From the NCBI GenBank assembly GCA_003167255.1, contig PMTR01000111.1:42968-106967 (forward strand): a stretch of DNA of 64,000 nt, written 5' to 3'. The DNA is from Bryobacterales bacterium. GTDB taxonomy: Bacteria; Acidobacteriota; Terriglobia; Bryobacterales; Bryobacteraceae. Under the pieces are notes generated by a model. It was not told where the DNA came from and made no database searches. It was given only the letters and a program-made list of their open reading frames with translations. Shown piece after piece: positions 15,665 through 23,309 of the stretch; the first letter of the stretch is position 1, and every line of letters begins with the position of its first letter. The position numbers and the translations under genes were made by a program.

Positions 15665-18600
15665 GTGCACGGCATTATTCTACCTTTCTGCCTGTCGTTA
15701 TTCATGCAGAGTCCGGTAGCTGCCCAAAGCAACGGAACACTGTCGGGGATCATCGAAGACAACGCCGGTAAGGTCGTCCCGGGCGCAGTTCTGACGCTCT
15801 CGCTTCAGGAATCGGCAGGTGTCTACTCTTCCACAGTCACGTCCCGCGCGGGCTCGTTTCTTTTCTCCGCGCTGAGACCGTCATCTTACGACCTCACAGT
15901 GGAAGCTCCTACCTTTGCGAGGCAGACCGTGAAGAACGTCAAGGTCGATGCGGCGGCCGAGACTTCTCTGCCGCCGATCCACCTCGCGGCCGCCGGCGCC
16001 GGGCAGGTGGTGGAGGCGAAGACTCTCGAACAGCCGCCGCAAGCAGCCGGTGTCGATGTTGCGTTCCGCGTGGACGATGAACAGGTGCGGCGCTTGCCAC
16101 TCCCCGCACGGGATCCGTTTTACCTGCTGGAAACGCTTCCCGGCGTGCAGGAAAACGGCCGCGCTCCACTGGCGATCTATGGCGAGTCCGTGTCGCTGGC
16201 AAACATCACTTATGAGGGCGTGAACCTGGAGGCAACCCCTACTCGGGGTAGCGGGCTGAATTCTACAACGCTCTTGCTTCGAACCGACGAGGTCGGGGAA
16301 ACGGCCGTCGTGACCGGCGCCATCGATGGCTGCGGTTGCGCTCAGGCAGCGTTTAGCGCGCCGGGCGGAAGCAGTGCGTTCCATGGGTCCGTGTACGGGC
16401 TGGCGATCCCGAAAGGCAGCACGGCTCAGTATTGGACCGACAACAGCCGGAACACGCCCGCCGCAACGAATATCAGTCAACTAGGGGCGACCTTCGGGGG
16501 CCCGCTGCGAAAAGACCGGTTGTTTTTCTTTTTGAACTATGAGGCCAATCTGGATCGCTCGACCGTCACCCGCACGGGCCAGGTACCCGTCAGCCCGCTC
16601 TTCAGCCAGGATCCGCTGATGCGACAGGTGCTCGGACTCATTCCATCCGATCCATCGGGCACGTATCGGGGAACGCAGAACAACGGAGGCACTGGCAGCG
16701 TTGCGATGGCCCGACTGGATTACCTTATTTCGGCCCGGCACAGCCTGGCGCTGACCTTGGCGGGCAGAAACGGTTCCACAGACGACCCGTCCGACTCCTC
16801 CGTCTTTGGGCGTGAGCCAACCACCACTCTGGGCGTCTCGACGTTTTTTTTCGCGACTTCCTGGCGCTGGTCGCCAACTCCTAAACTGACGAACGAGCTG
16901 CGAGCCGGCGCCAGTCTGTGGGAACTCGACTATCGCAACTCGCTCCGCTCACAGTTTGGCTTCATCGCCGTCCTGAACGATCCGAGTGTTGCAGTCAGCC
17001 AGCCTATGCCGGGCATCGACCCGCAGGCGCGTAAGGATCACCTGCACAGTTACCAGGACAACCTGACGTGGGTGATTGGCAAACACACTTTGCAGGCCGG
17101 CCTCTGGTTTCAGCAGTATCGTCTGGAGTCGGATGGTTTCAATAACGGGCCGCTGGACTCGCTGACGGCGCCGCGCTACGTGGTTAACAACATCGCTCAG
17201 GGCACTATGGTTGAAACCGATCAGCGGTTCAACATCGCTTCGTCCACTTCCGGATACTCGAGCGGATCCAAGGCCCGCAGCAGGCTTTCCGCGCACATGA
17301 TCTCGCCCTACCTCCACGAGAACTGGAAGCCATTTCGTTCTCTATCGATCAACGTGGGCCTGAGGTACGATTACCTTTCTCCGGCGGAGGAAGAAACCGG
17401 CACCGCCATCATTCCGGTTCTAGCGGGTGTCGCGTCGGACGCGGTATACAACAAGAAGATGACTTTTGCGTTCGCTTCGGCCGCGCAGCCCTTCTACCGG
17501 AAGGATACCGACAACTTCACCGAATATTTTGGCCTTGCCTGGAAGCCGAGCGAAAAGCTGCCGCTGGTGGTGCGCGGGGCCACCAGCACCAGCTATTTCA
17601 ATGACGATCTGCTTCCCAACATGAGCATATACGCTCTGCGGAACCCGTTTCAGAGCTTCAACGTGTCCACGGATCTCAGCGGGAGTCCGGTTGCGCTGTC
17701 GAAGGCTTCGGCGACGCCGGCGCCCACGTCTCCAAACCTGACGCTGCCCGCTCTTTTGTCTTTCGCCAACAGCTTCCATCAGCAGCCTGGACCCGTATAT
17801 GGCGTGGATCCGAACCTGCGAACGCCGAATATCAAATACTGGAACCTGGGCGTCGAATCCAAGGTGAAGGGCTTGCTGTTGGGCGTGCGCTATGTGGGAA
17901 ATCGTCTGGAAGAGGGCCCTCGTTCCGTAGACCGCAACCAGGTGATGATGTCTCCGGACTTTCTTGGGGCTTTCCAAAACGTTCAGTCCAGTTTAAGAAG
18001 CGGCACTCCCACCCAAGGCATCCCGCTGCTGCCAGGAGGCGGGATTTGCGCTAATTTCAGTCTTCAAAACTGCCAGCCCGATCTATACGCGAGGTCTCTG
18101 ATTCAGTCGGGCCAGGCGGCTGAACTGGGCCGGTGGCTGGAGGGCCAGGGATACAATCCGAACGGCGCCTACAATTTTCTGGGAAATCCATTGGCGCCGC
18201 AGGGGATTTATGTGCTCTCGCACCTTGGCGTATCGCGGTACGATGGCCTGCAATTGACGGTGTCCCGGCGGCGCACAACGGGTTTGGGTCTGAGCGCCAG
18301 CTACGTGCTCTCTAAGGTCTTGAGCAACCTGGACGATTACCGGCAGGGGGCGATCGATCCCTATCTGGACCTGTACAATGCTTCTCTGGAATGGGCCCCC
18401 TCCCCGTTCAATGTGAGACACGCATTCAAAGCCGTTTCCACGTGGGATCTTCCCTTTTCGAAGGGCCGCAGTTCCGCCAGAAGCTTATCCGGCAGGCTTC
18501 TCAGTGGGTGGAGCATCAGCGGCATCCTGATCGCCCAGTCCGGAGCGCCGTTCTCGCTGCTCTCCGGCGGATCCGTGACCACGCCCGCTGGAAACGTGAC

Positions 18601-19045
18601 CGGCATTTCGGGCCTGGGCACTTCTACATCGCAAGCGGACTCAGGACAAAACACGGTGGTGACGTCTTTGACTGGGGGGCAGATCCAGAAATTTTTCGGT
18701 ATTCGCAAGAATGCCGACGGTACCGTGACCTACGTGAATGCTCCGGCGGGGGCCTTTCAGGAGCCCGGCATGGACGCAGTGGGGAATCTGCAGCGGCGTA
18801 TGTTCACGGGGCCGGGAGCGTTCAATCTGAACCTGGGAATACGAAAAGCGATTTCACTGAGCGAGCGGATCCCGGCGGAGTTCCGCGCCGAGTCCATCAA
18901 CGTGCTCAACAACGTGAACTGGTTGGTGGGCGACGAAAGCTACCAGGGAGCGAACAATCAAAAGAGCACCTCCTTGTTCGGTAGCAACATCACCCAGTGG
19001 AATTCACCGAGGAGCTTTCAGGTTTCGGTGCGGCTGCGGTTCTGA
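15665..19045 (+). CDS. TonB-dependent receptor 1 with N-terminal carboxypeptidase-regulatory-like domain
   Basis: Predicted outer-membrane receptor of 1126 residues: signal peptide (LPFCLSLFMQSPVAAQ), a carboxypeptidase-regulatory-like beta-sandwich (GTLSGIIEDNAGKVVPGAVLTL, split here), a plug-like region with LPLPARDPFYLLETLPG, and a long barrel ending in SFQVSVRLRF with terminal Phe. The start was set at GTG 15665, behind GGGGAG, because it gives a clean signal peptide; the frame is open 204 bp further upstream. Such receptors in Acidobacteria take up large substrates; the ligand is unknown. The nearest relative is the interrupted receptor at 20666-25836, and each of the two stands divergent from a gene for a predicted lipid A-modifying enzyme. 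Confidence 0.85.
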   Translation: MHGIILPFCLSLFMQSPVAAQSNGTLSGIIEDNAGKVVPGAVLTLSLQESAGVYSSTVTSRAGSFLFSALRPSSYDLTVEAPTFARQTVKNVKVDAAAETSLPPIHLAAAGAGQVVEAKTLEQPPQAAGVDVAFRVDDEQVRRLPLPARDPFYLLETLPGVQENGRAPLAIYGESVSLANITYEGVNLEATPTRGSGLNSTTLLLRTDEVGETAVVTGAIDGCGCAQAAFSAPGGSSAFHGSVYGLAIPKGSTAQYWTDNSRNTPAATNISQLGATFGGPLRKDRLFFFLNYEANLDRSTVTRTGQVPVSPLFSQDPLMRQVLGLIPSDPSGTYRGTQNNGGTGSVAMARLDYLISARHSLALTLAGRNGSTDDPSDSSVFGREPTTTLGVSTFFFATSWRWSPTPKLTNELRAGASLWELDYRNSLRSQFGFIAVLNDPSVAVSQPMPGIDPQARKDHLHSYQDNLTWVIGKHTLQAGLWFQQYRLESDGFNNGPLDSLTAPRYVVNNIAQGTMVETDQRFNIASSTSGYSSGSKARSRLSAHMISPYLHENWKPFRSLSINVGLRYDYLSPAEEETGTAIIPVLAGVASDAVYNKKMTFAFASAAQPFYRKDTDNFTEYFGLAWKPSEKLPLVVRGATSTSYFNDDLLPNMSIYALRNPFQSFNVSTDLSGSPVALSKASATPAPTSPNLTLPALLSFANSFHQQPGPVYGVDPNLRTPNIKYWNLGVESKVKGLLLGVRYVGNRLEEGPRSVDRNQVMMSPDFLGAFQNVQSSLRSGTPTQGIPLLPGGGICANFSLQNCQPDLYARSLIQSGQAAELGRWLEGQGYNPNGAYNFLGNPLAPQGIYVLSHLGVSRYDGLQLTVSRRRTTGLGLSASYVLSKVLSNLDDYRQGAIDPYLDLYNASLEWAPSPFNVRHAFKAVSTWDLPFSKGRSSARSLSGRLLSGWSISGILIAQSGAPFSLLSGGSVTTPAGNVTGISGLGTSTSQADSGQNTVVTSLTGGQIQKFFGIRKNADGTVTYVNAPAGAFQEPGMDAVGNLQRRMFTGPGAFNLNLGIRKAISLSERIPAEFRAESINVLNNVNWLVGDESYQGANNQKSTSLFGSNITQWNSPRSFQVSVRLRF

Positions 19046-19345
19046 TCGCGGAAGACCGGGGACATCTCTTCCGGCGGATCGCCTGGCGCCTGCAGGCCTT
19101 GGCCGAAGGAGATCTCTCCGAGCGGGCTCGCACGCGGGCGCACCAGATCGCACGGGATGCCGACTTGCGAACGGTGGCGCTCCGCGTACCGTGGGCGGTG
19201 AACCCGTCCGGACGACTCGCGGGAACCGGAATCGCCGGGAACCGGATAGCCGCCTGCCCTTGCCGGGTGCGTTGCTCAGCCGGAAGTGGAAAGGACAGAC
19301 GATTCTGGTCGAGGTTCGCCACTGGGCCGAAAGGGCTTACCTGCT
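19042..19345 (+). pseudogene. Decayed DUF2924-family gene
   Basis: In frame from about 19042 the sequence encodes FRRIAWRLQALAEGDLSERA followed by RTRAHQIARDADLR, the conserved middle of DUF2924 proteins. The second conserved block (LPGALLSRKWKGQTILVEVR, 19255-19315) appears in another frame. There is no start codon of its own, at least one frameshift, and the usual C-terminal block (SLSAIA...FFG) is missing. The fragment begins right at the stop of TonB receptor 1. DUF2924 genes usually sit beside recombinase genes in phage or mobile DNA, so this is a scar of a former mobile element. Family assignment is from memory of the motif. Confidence 0.55.
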
Positions 19346-19403
19346 CATTTTTGCGCCGGACAGTAGCTATAGACTGTTGAGCGGAGCCCAGCCGCATTCC
19401 TGC

Positions 19404-20195
19404 CTATTGGCGCAATACGACAAAGCGGCTGATCGAATAGCCGAGCGCTCCCCCCATGAAGACATCCGAGACGAAATGAGCGTTGAGCGTAATCCTGGAG
19501 AAACCAACCACCCCGGCCAGTCCATAAGCTACGTAAGGAACCCAGCGGTGTTTCCCGTAACGGCGTGCGACGACGGTGGCGACAGAGAATGCGGCAATCG
19601 TGTGGCCCGACGGAAAGCTCCCATTCGAGAGTCCATAACGGGTGTTGTCCTTGAACCAGGTGGCAGCGAAATTCCCATTGGGCGCGATGGCGATCGGTTG
19701 CAGCCGGCGGTCGACGTCCTTCATGGCGCCAGTAACGAGGTCACAGTCGATCAGGGATTCTACCGCCAGCAGAGCTGTGCTTTGCATCTTCGAATCCTTC
19801 CGCAGCAGTCCGGCGGCATAGAGCGAGACCGGGGCGGCAAGCGTCGCATACACGGTGGCATTTCCGGTGAAGATCCGATTGAACCCGCCGAAAGAAGATG
19901 TGCGGCGAAAGTAAGGCGCATCGAGCGGGTCCAAAGCAACCAGGGCGGCAGTTGCGCCGAGGACCGCTCCGGTGGGAATCAAATCGTTCCCACGGGCAAG
20001 GCGGAGCGGGAATAGCCAGATCTTCTTTTGGTCGCTGAGCAGGTTGGGAATCAACCGCTTCAACGAAACCGGCCTCTCGAAAGGCGCGGGTGGCGAAGGA
20101 ACCGGTGGGTTCTGAGGGGTCGCCTGGGGAGCCGCGTGGGCATGTGTCCAGGGGACCAGGAGCAACGTGGCAAGAAAGGCTTTCTTACTGTTCAT
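19404..20195 (-). CDS. PAP2-superfamily membrane phosphatase
   Basis: 263 residues with an N-terminal signal peptide or helix (FLATLLLVPWTHAHAAPQ), a Pro-rich linker, then membrane helices. The PAP2 catalytic motifs are present: KDVDRRLQP (variant of KX6RP), SFPSGHTIAAF with the catalytic His, and SRITLNAHFVSD with the second His. Enzymes of this superfamily dephosphorylate lipids such as undecaprenyl pyrophosphate, phosphatidic acid or lipid A (LpxE). Which substrate applies cannot be decided. The gene is divergent from TonB receptor 2, mirroring the PagL-like/receptor 1 arrangement, and the two signal peptides are similar in wording. Confidence 0.85.
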   Translation of the reverse strand: MNSKKAFLATLLLVPWTHAHAAPQATPQNPPVPSPPAPFERPVSLKRLIPNLLSDQKKIWLFPLRLARGNDLIPTGAVLGATAALVALDPLDAPYFRRTSSFGGFNRIFTGNATVYATLAAPVSLYAAGLLRKDSKMQSTALLAVESLIDCDLVTGAMKDVDRRLQPIAIAPNGNFAATWFKDNTRYGLSNGSFPSGHTIAAFSVATVVARRYGKHRWVPYVAYGLAGVVGFSRITLNAHFVSDVFMGGALGYSISRFVVLRQ

Positions 20196-20665
20196 AGCAT
20201 CCCTCCTTAGGCGGGGTGAGCCGCGGGCCGATCGTCTCCGTTCGCTGCCGATCGCAGTAGCCGGGCGGAGATGGCAGTATGGCGGATGGCACCCGAAAAT
20301 TCAAGCCGAATTAAGAGGGCCGGGCCACTTTATTCAATAAGGTATAATATTCGGCGGCGCCGGTTCCAGTTATTCATCTCAATTCCCGCCTCCTGGTACG
20401 AAGGTGGCGCTCGGCGGAGCCGAAGACGGGTGCCGAAGGGAGAACTGCAACTCGGCGGGTCGAGGGAAGGCGGCCGGGGGTATAGTCGGCCCATAGTGGG
20501 CGCCAAAAGCGGCGCCTTCGCTTCCTGCGTGCTGCATTAGCATTCCGGCAATAGCGAAGTTACATGTCAGGTGGCGAGCGAGGCTAGCACTTTGAGCTAA
20601 TAGCCGGCGAATCGTACAAACGCCGGCACGTCTGTTCTGTGCTCGCGCGGAGATGAGGGAATCAG
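20196..20665. other. Divergent control region of PAP2 gene and TonB receptor 2
   Basis: The 470 bp hold no supported gene. The part at about 20265-20360 resembles the upstream region of TonB receptor 1 and includes TATAAT at 20343-20348. The remaining 300 bp up to the receptor start are unusually long for a leader, and nothing recognisable was seen in them. Confidence 0.5.
20317..20356 (+). promoter_or_regulatory. Conserved promoter-like block before TonB receptor 2
   Basis: GGGCCACTTTATTCAATAAGG is followed by TATAAT (20343-20348). It is the counterpart of 15623-15660 before receptor 1. The TATAAT fits a -10 box, but a convincing -35 at 17 bp was not found. Confidence 0.35.
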
Positions 20666-21570
20666 TTGACGCAAGCAAGGGTGTTTCACGCCGTGGATCC
20701 GGCCCGGATCCGGCTCATCTGCAAGTGGGTTTTGCTTCTTTGTCTTGCGCCGCTGGGTGAGACCTTCGCCAGAGCCCAAGCCACCGGGCGTCTCTCCGGC
20801 TCGGTGGAAGATGCCGCCGGCGGCGCCGTCTCAAACGCGCGCGTGACGCTCACCGTGGGCAACACGACCGTCGTGTACGCGGAGACCTCGAGCCGCGGCC
20901 GATTCTTCTTCCCCGCTTTGACACCGCAGGTCTACGACCTTACCGTCGAGGCCGCCAACTTCGCAAAACAGACGCTGCAGAGCGTCGCAATCGACCCCGC
21001 CACCGAGACTTCCCTGGAGCCCATCCGCCTCACACCAGGCGACGCCAAACTGGCGACAGCAGCCAAAGCCCCGGCTCAACCGCTGCAAATCGCCAGTATC
21101 GATGTGGCGTTTGTGGCCACTCCCGACCAGGTGGCCCGCCTGCCACTTCCAGGCCGCGATCCCTTCTATCTTTTGTATACACTTCCTGGCGTGCAGGAAA
21201 ACGGCCGCGCTCCGGCGGCTATCTATGGGGAACCCTTGTCCATAATGGACATCACCTACGAGGGCGTCAGCGCCACCGAAGGCCTTTTTCGCGGGAGTTC
21301 CACAACCCTCTCGCTGCACACCGATCAGGTCGGCGAAGCGGCCGTCGCCAGCAGCTCCATTTATGGCTGCGGTTGCGCTCAGGCCTCCTTCACCGCTCCG
21401 TCCGGCGGACGGGCCCTGCACGGCTCGGCGTACTGGTTCGGGACCCCCGCCGGAGTTACCGCACAATACTTCGCCGACAGTAGCCGCAATGCGCCCGCCA
21501 CCACCAGGCTCGATCAACTGGGAGCCACCTTCGGTGGCCCATTGATCAAAGACAAGCTGTCTTTCTTTTT
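20666..21570 (+). pseudogene. TonB-dependent receptor 2, 5' part (split by IS)
   Basis: The N-terminal 301 codons of a receptor paralogous to receptor 1, starting at TTG 20666 (GAGGGA upstream). It comprises a signal peptide (LLLCLAPLGETFARAQ), a regulatory-like domain (TGRLSGSVEDAAGGAVSNAR) and a plug with RLPLPGRDPFYLLYTLPG. The reading frame enters an insertion element at 21571 and ends at a stop at 21628, so only a non-functional fragment can be made. Precise removal of the element and one copy of the 8-bp target repeat joins this part in frame to 23310-25836, giving a 1143-residue receptor close in length to receptor 1. The disruption therefore seems recent. Confidence 0.85.
21563..21570 (+). 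repeat. Target-site duplication, left copy
   Basis: TTCTTTTT directly left of the insertion element, identical to 23302-23309 on the right. Eight bases is the usual target duplication of ISL3-family elements. Confidence 0.85.
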
Positions 21571-21608
21571 GCCTCGTCCGGGAAATCTGTGGGTCGTTTG
21601 GTCCACGT

Positions 21609-22031
21609 TTAGCCCTCTGATTGATTGAGGAATTTCCAAAGCTTTCGGCAGGTGGACTCGAAAGATCGCTGTTGTTCCTCGGAGTCGCGGTGATGGAGGA
21701 TGGGGCCACCGTCCTTGATCATCTCGGCCAGAACTTTCTCCACTGGCGCTTTTCTGAGCGAGGGCGTGTAGTTGAGTTCGGTGATGAGCTCTCCTCCTAA
21801 TGCCCACATGTTGTCGACGTGCTTCTGGATCGTCTTTGGCGACAGATCCGACGTTGCCAAGTACTCCAGGAACGGACGGAACAACGTCACGAGTTGCTCG
21901 CCGGGTGGCAGATCTTTCTCCAGACCCATCCACGAGCGTGGCCAACTGTTCAGATCCCGGCAGTAGTGTTCCAGTCCATGGCGCGGCGAGGCGGCGGCGC
22001 GGGTTATTTTGGTAGGTTTCGCAGTTGCCAT
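21609..22031 (-). CDS. Passenger protein of the IS, function unknown
   Basis: 141-residue basic, soluble protein encoded inside the insertion sequence, opposite in direction to the transposase, with starts only 11 bp apart. It contains GEQLVTLFRPFLEYLATSDL, then SPKTIQKHVDNMWALGGELI, helical and with the flavour of the N-terminal SAM-like/core-binding domains of integrases. The C-terminal half has EEQQRSFESTCRKLWKFL. ATG at 22031 is preferred over 22058, since the sequence before it overlaps the transposase promoter. ISL3 elements often carry such extra genes. A DNA-binding or target-selection role is inference. It is too protein-like to be a mere shadow. Confidence 0.65.
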   Translation of the reverse strand: MATAKPTKITRAAASPRHGLEHYCRDLNSWPRSWMGLEKDLPPGEQLVTLFRPFLEYLATSDLSPKTIQKHVDNMWALGGELITELNYTPSLRKAPVEKVLAEMIKDGGPILHHRDSEEQQRSFESTCRKLWKFLNQSEG

Positions 22032-22041
22032 CTTCCACCTC

Positions 22042-23295
22042 ATGCTGCAGCTCATCACAATTCTAAATCGGTGCCACCGCTTTCCGGGATTCGTTTACCA
22101 GAGGGCCCGCTTCAGTTCCGATCACAAGAGCATTGAAATCGCCATGCGCCCGCGTAAGGGCTCCAAGGCGATTTGTTCGCGCTGCCACCAGCCCGCCCCC
22201 GGCTACGATCAACTCGTCGAGCGGCGTTTCGAATTTATTCCTTTCTGGGGATTTCTGGTTTTTCTGCTTTACTCCATGCGGCGTGTCGATTGCCGCCGCT
22301 GCCAGGCGGTCGTCGTCGAGGAGGTCCCTTGGGCCGATGGCAAACGTACTCTCACCAAAGCCTACATGCTGTTTCTGGCCCGCTGGGCGCGCCGGCTGTC
22401 GTGGAAGGAAACCGCCGAGGCGTTTCGCACTTCCTGGGACAAGGTCTTCGACGCTGTGGAGCACGTGGTCACTTGGGGCTTGCAACACCGGGTGCTCGGC
22501 CAGATTGACGCCATCGGAGTCGACGAAATCCAGTACGCCAAAGGTCACAAATATCTCACCCTGGTCTACCAGATCGACATCGGCATCACCCGCCTCCTCT
22601 GGGTAGGCAAAGAGAGGACTATCGAATCCTTCCAAGGGTTCTTCACCGCCGTGGGGAAGGACGTCATTTCCAAAATCGCCTTCGTCTGCTCCGATATGTG
22701 GGAGCCCTATCTGAAACTCATCCGCGAAAACTGCTCCGAGGCCCTCCATATCCTCGACCGCTTCCACATCGTCGCCAATATGAACAAGGCACTCGACAAC
22801 GTCCGTGCCGAGGAAACCAGCCGCATGAAACGCGAGGGCCGCGCCCCTGTCCTCAAGAAGTCCCGCTGGTTGCTGCTGCGTCGCAGCGAGAACCTCGGCG
22901 CCGAACAGCATTTCCGGTTGCGCGATCTCCTCCGCTACAACCTCAAGACCGTCCGTGCCTACCTTCTCAAGGAAGCCTTTCAGCAACTTTGGGAATACAC
23001 TTCGCCCGCCTGGGCCGGCAAGTTCCTCGATGAGTGGTGCCGCCAGACCATGCGATCCCGTATCGAACCCATGAAGAAGATCGCCCGCTCGCTACGAAAG
23101 CATCGCGAACTCATCTTGAATTATTTTCGGGCTCAAAAGCTACTTTCCAGTGGCGTCGTGGAGGGCTTGAACAACAAGGCCAAAGTCACCATGAGAAAAT
23201 CGTACGGCTTCCGCACCTACCGCGTCCTCGAACTCGCCCTCTATCACTCACTTGGCAAGCTGCCCGAGCCGGAGTCCACCCACGATTTCTTCTGA
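22042..23295 (+). CDS. ISL3-family transposase
   Basis: 417-residue transposase of the ISL3 (IS204/IS1001/IS1096/IS1165) family. It has an N-terminal zinc finger (CSRCHQPAPGYD ... RRVDCRRCQ), a helix-turn-helix region (SWKETAEAFRTSWDKVFDAV) and a DDE RNase H-like core: first Asp in IGVDEIQYAKG, second Asp in FVCSDMWEPYLK and Glu in SSGVVEGLNNKAK. No frameshift or internal stop is seen. The stop lies 6 bp inside the right end of the element. The start at ATG 22042 (MLQLITILN) matches the family; an earlier in-frame start at 22009 is possible. It mobilises the surrounding element, which has split a TonB receptor gene. Confidence 0.93.
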   Translation: MLQLITILNRCHRFPGFVYQRARFSSDHKSIEIAMRPRKGSKAICSRCHQPAPGYDQLVERRFEFIPFWGFLVFLLYSMRRVDCRRCQAVVVEEVPWADGKRTLTKAYMLFLARWARRLSWKETAEAFRTSWDKVFDAVEHVVTWGLQHRVLGQIDAIGVDEIQYAKGHKYLTLVYQIDIGITRLLWVGKERTIESFQGFFTAVGKDVISKIAFVCSDMWEPYLKLIRENCSEALHILDRFHIVANMNKALDNVRAEETSRMKREGRAPVLKKSRWLLLRRSENLGAEQHFRLRDLLRYNLKTVRAYLLKEAFQQLWEYTSPAWAGKFLDEWCRQTMRSRIEPMKKIARSLRKHRELILNYFRAQKLLSSGVVEGLNNKAKVTMRKSYGFRTYRVLELALYHSLGKLPEPESTHDFF

Positions 23296-23301
23296 CGAGC
23301 C

Positions 23302-23309
23302 TTCTTTTT
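23302..23309 (+). repeat. Target-site duplication, right copy
   Basis: TTCTTTTT immediately right of the insertion element, identical to 21563-21570. The receptor frame resumes directly after it with the codons for NYESAIDHST. Confidence 0.85.

Larger units (their letters stand above)
21571..23301 (+). mobile_element. ISL3-family insertion sequence, 1731 bp, inside TonB receptor 2
   Basis: The left end reads GCCTCGTCCGGGAAATC and the right end, inverted, GGCTCGTCAGAAGAAATC. Both share (G/C)CTCGTC plus a nearby AAATC(T)GTGGGT, i.e. imperfect terminal repeats of about 24 bp with the GGCTC start typical of ISL3 elements. It is bounded by perfect 8-bp target repeats. It carries a plus-strand transposase (22042-23295) and a divergent minus-strand passenger-like ORF (21609-22031). 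Because ends, transposase and target repeats are intact, the element is likely young and possibly still active. Confidence 0.9.
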
